A stretch of DNA of 64,000 bases from Papiliotrema nemorosa (Eukaryota; Basidiomycota; Tremellomycetes; Tremellales; Rhynchogastremaceae). Every line of letters begins with the position of its first letter. The first letter of the stretch is position 1. Below, piece after piece: positions 61,509 to 64,000 of this stretch. The translations under genes were made by a program, and so were the position numbers. The notes under the pieces are model-generated. The model did not search any database. It saw only the letters and a list, made by a program, of their open reading frames with translations, and was not told the DNA's origin. The stretch lies in assembly GCA_032158125.1 (NCBI GenBank), contig JASKOT010000023.1:62001-126000 (forward strand), read 5' to 3'.

Positions 61509-61974
61509 GCTTCGGTTTGTGAGCTATGTCAATTCGCATCTGCTTTTGCTTCGGGTCGTAGCTGGAGCAGGTGTGGCTTTATGCTATAGCAACCTTTTCA
61601 CAAAGAGTTGAGCAAGTGCAAACGATGCTTCGGTTTGTTACAGGTGCAGAGGGGTGTATCTCTGCTCTGTTACGGAAATGTGGCCCATGACACTCCGGAG
61701 TAGACTGTCTCCGGTCTGGCACCTGGAAATTGGAGGCAATATCTCCTTCTGACACAGATTGATGCAGTAGATAGAAGCTCAGGATTTTCGTATAAGTCCG
61801 GTTGCGCAAGCGGGTGTTAAAGCTGTTCGTGCATTTGTGTTGCGCGTCGCCGGCTCCACTGGTGATCAGCATGCAGAATGTCTTGACCCTTGGTAATGAG
61901 TGTTTGGACCAGATGTGACCTCATCGAGCTGTGCAATCTGCATTCTGCCGAGGCGTTCTCATGATCATAGCCCA
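61509..61974. other. Intergenic between convergent genes
   Basis: About 470 bp between the stops of the hypothetical gene (plus) and the MFS transporter (minus). No coding exon supported. Confidence 0.5.
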
Positions 61975-64000
61975 TCACCGGACCATACCAAGATGCTGTG
62001 GTCGCTTTGTCCGCTTCATCTCTCGAGATTTAGCGACCCCAAAATCTTCCTCGAATAGATGGTACACCTCTTCCAGCGAAAGGCTACTATTAGCGTCGGC
62101 CGAGCCTTCTCATGACTCACCCGGAAGTTTCTGGATACAAGCGATGGCAGAAAACCCATGCGCTCACACAAAAGACCGCATACAACCCGAACGCCCCTGC
62201 CGGACTGAGGATCCGCATCAACGTCAAAAAGGTCGCGGCGACAATCATGTTGCACGTCCAATTTGTCGCTGTACAGATAGACGTGCCTACACCTCTGACG
62301 TCTAGCCGGAAAAGCTCGCCTTGTTGCCATGGTATATTGCCGAGTCCGGTGGCATACCCTGCGACGTAAAGCAGCATGGACATCACGATTAGAGCGGCGT
62401 ATGTGGAAGAGTATTCTGCGCCATCTACTAAGATCCCCCCTGTCGAGATCGTCAAGCCTTTTCAGTCAGCAATGAAGGTGGCGTGTAGGAGTCGTACGTA
62501 CGATGGAAGAAGATTGAGGATAAGATCAGAGCAACGACCATCACTGGAAGAGTGTACAGCATGGTCGTCCTCCTTCCCAGCGGATCAACAAACTAGGCTT
62601 AGTCAAGCCGCACTCAATGTACAGTAAGATACTCACCCGCAGAGCGACCAATGTAAACGCAAAATTGACACCAGCAATGAGGCATCCAACCAGTGTTGCA
62701 TTCTTGAATCCGAGGGCAGCGAATATCGTCGCGCTGTAATACATAAGTGTGTTGAAGCCGCACAATTGCTGAGCGGCTTGCAGACCGCATCCTATGACTA
62801 TGGATTAGCGATTGACATCGTCATATACCCACTGAGAGCTCTTCGATTCGCTCCGACACGGTAGAGTGATTGAAGCCTTTCCAGCCAAGGAGTCCGTTGA
62901 GTGATCGCTGCACTCTGCTTCACTGCAGACGCCATGACTCGCACCTTCGCCTCTATCTCGTGCTCTGAGGCTTGCGGATAGACTTTTGAGAGCACTTCTT
63001 GAGCTTCTGCGTGCCGAGATTTCATGAGCAGTATCCGAGCTGCAGGCATCAGCCTCTTCAACCATTCAAGGGATCGGTATCACTGACGAGATTCAGGCAA
63101 GCGCGTTAGAGCTAGTAATTGAACAATCGAGGGGAGTGCACCAAGTCCAACCATCCACCTCCATCCTCCTGGGGCGTACTGGAATGTGGCCCCGATCCCT
63201 GAGTGTCAGCTCGCGTAGAGTAGTCGACACTCACCGTATGCGACAAGTTGACCTAGAGTGATGGCGACATTGTTGATGACGACCAGGCGACCTCTGATCT
63301 TGGTCGGAGCCAACTCCCCAATGTATAGAGGTATTATGCAACTGGCGAGACCGACCCCTAGTCCAACGACAAAGCGTCCCCATACCATTGTTGATACGGA
63401 ATGTGCAGCCTGACCGGGTCAGCGATGACACCCCAAATTTTACGACTGCGGGATGTACTGCTTGGAGTAGAGCGCCTATGATGAATACTGCATTGGAGAG
63501 ACCAATGACCGGTTTCCTGCCTGTATAGTCTGATAATGTCCCAGCAGCAAGTCCGCCCAGAAGAGCGCCAAAAGTAGTCGCGGAAGTGATGAGCTCCTGC
63601 ACCTTCAGACCGACGGTCTAGGTAATACACTGAAGAGGAGCTCACCTTCTGCCAATCCGTCAATGTGTTTCCGAGGTCCGTTCCTATAGAGATTAACATC
63701 CCTGATATAACTCCTGTATCATAACCTGATGATGTGAGCTTCCTTCCCTTCCAATCGGCGAGAATCCGGCAACGCACCGAACAACAGCCCAGAGATAGCT
63801 GCAGATCCGACCAAGATCCACACAAATCTCGTAGCAGTTTCTTCTCCAGGTACAACGATGTCTTCGTCATCCACCCCTGAGTTGACCCCGTCCGACGGAT
63901 CTTCCTCATAACCGCCGTTCTCTTCGCCCAGCTCATTTTGAGAGGAAAATCTCGCCCGGTCGGTATGCAATCGATGCAGTGCGTGGTCGAGATCAGAACG
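61975..64000 (-). CDS. Major facilitator sugar/inositol transporter (N-terminus cut by window edge)
   Basis: Proton-coupled sugar or myo-inositol transporter in the plasma membrane. The visible N-terminal tail is acidic and open to the edge, so the start lies beyond 64000. Then [26 protein letters not shown] spans an intron, a hallmark of TM1 in the sugar porter family. Other family marks: [39 protein letters not shown] (in part), [30 protein letters not shown] and PETSG then [15 protein letters not shown]. The IPWQQGELF loop and [14 protein letters not shown] region recall inositol transporters (Itr). At least six introns. Stop TGA 61975-61977. Confidence 0.9.

Overview
The window is nuclear DNA of an intron-rich basidiomycete yeast, most likely a tremellomycete related to Cryptococcus or Kwoniella. 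The reasons are gene density (about 20 recognisable genes in 64 kb on both strands), very short introns (mostly 40-80 nt with GTGAGT/GTAAGT donors, down to about 27-31 nt), Ser/Pro-rich regulatory proteins, and gene families such as a PMC1-type Ca2+ pump, SPO11 and a GPI-tailed alpha-amylase. No mobile element, CRISPR array, tRNA or rRNA gene was found. Species cannot be named from the sequence alone.

Layout. 1-458: N-terminal part of a FAD monooxygenase (minus, runs off the left edge). 1128-5496: vacuolar/plasma-membrane Ca2+-ATPase PMC1 (minus). 7078-8061: ribosomal protein uL6/RPL9 (minus). 8675-11043: amino-acid permease (minus). 12106-13786: aldo-keto reductase (minus), divergent from RRP15 (14149-15276, plus). 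15427-19576: SulP transporter with STAS and cyclic-nucleotide-binding-like domains (minus). A 2.5-kb gene-poor stretch precedes a secreted alpha-amylase (22107-24099, plus). 24557-24851: possible small acidic gene. 25253-27815: SPO11 (minus), sharing a 272-bp divergent promoter with a kynurenine aminotransferase (28088-29782, plus). 30904-31211: possible 65-residue basic protein. 32317-34308: GATA zinc-finger factor with an overlapping upstream ORF and a 10-nt microexon. 35516-37869: C2H2 transcription factor (minus) behind a 3-kb gene-poor region. 40900-42142: KduD-like dehydrogenase (minus). 42612-45407: MCM3 (minus), divergent from STI1 (45767-47982, plus). 48464-49779: DenD-like sugar-acid dehydrogenase (plus), convergent with xylitol dehydrogenase (49982-51326, minus), which is divergent from BRE2 (51634-53374, plus). 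53614-55378: mitochondrial calcium uniporter MCU (plus), convergent with a questin-oxidase-like gene (55517-57413, minus). 57798-59369: intronless membrane protein. 60419-61508: unknown protein. 61975-64000: sugar/inositol MFS transporter (minus, runs off the right edge).

How the genes relate. Most are ordinary housekeeping genes with no shared pathway. Two loose themes can be inferred. One is calcium handling: PMC1, MCU and a C2H2 factor whose finger pair recalls the protein called Crz1/Sp1 in Cryptococcus. The other is sugar, sugar-acid and polyol use: amylase, KduD-like SDR, DenD-like dehydrogenase, xylitol dehydrogenase and a sugar transporter. The most striking unexplained signal is an array of seven TTGGCTA(T/C) elements, mostly 20-21 bp apart, in the promoter of the DenD-like gene (48167-48322).
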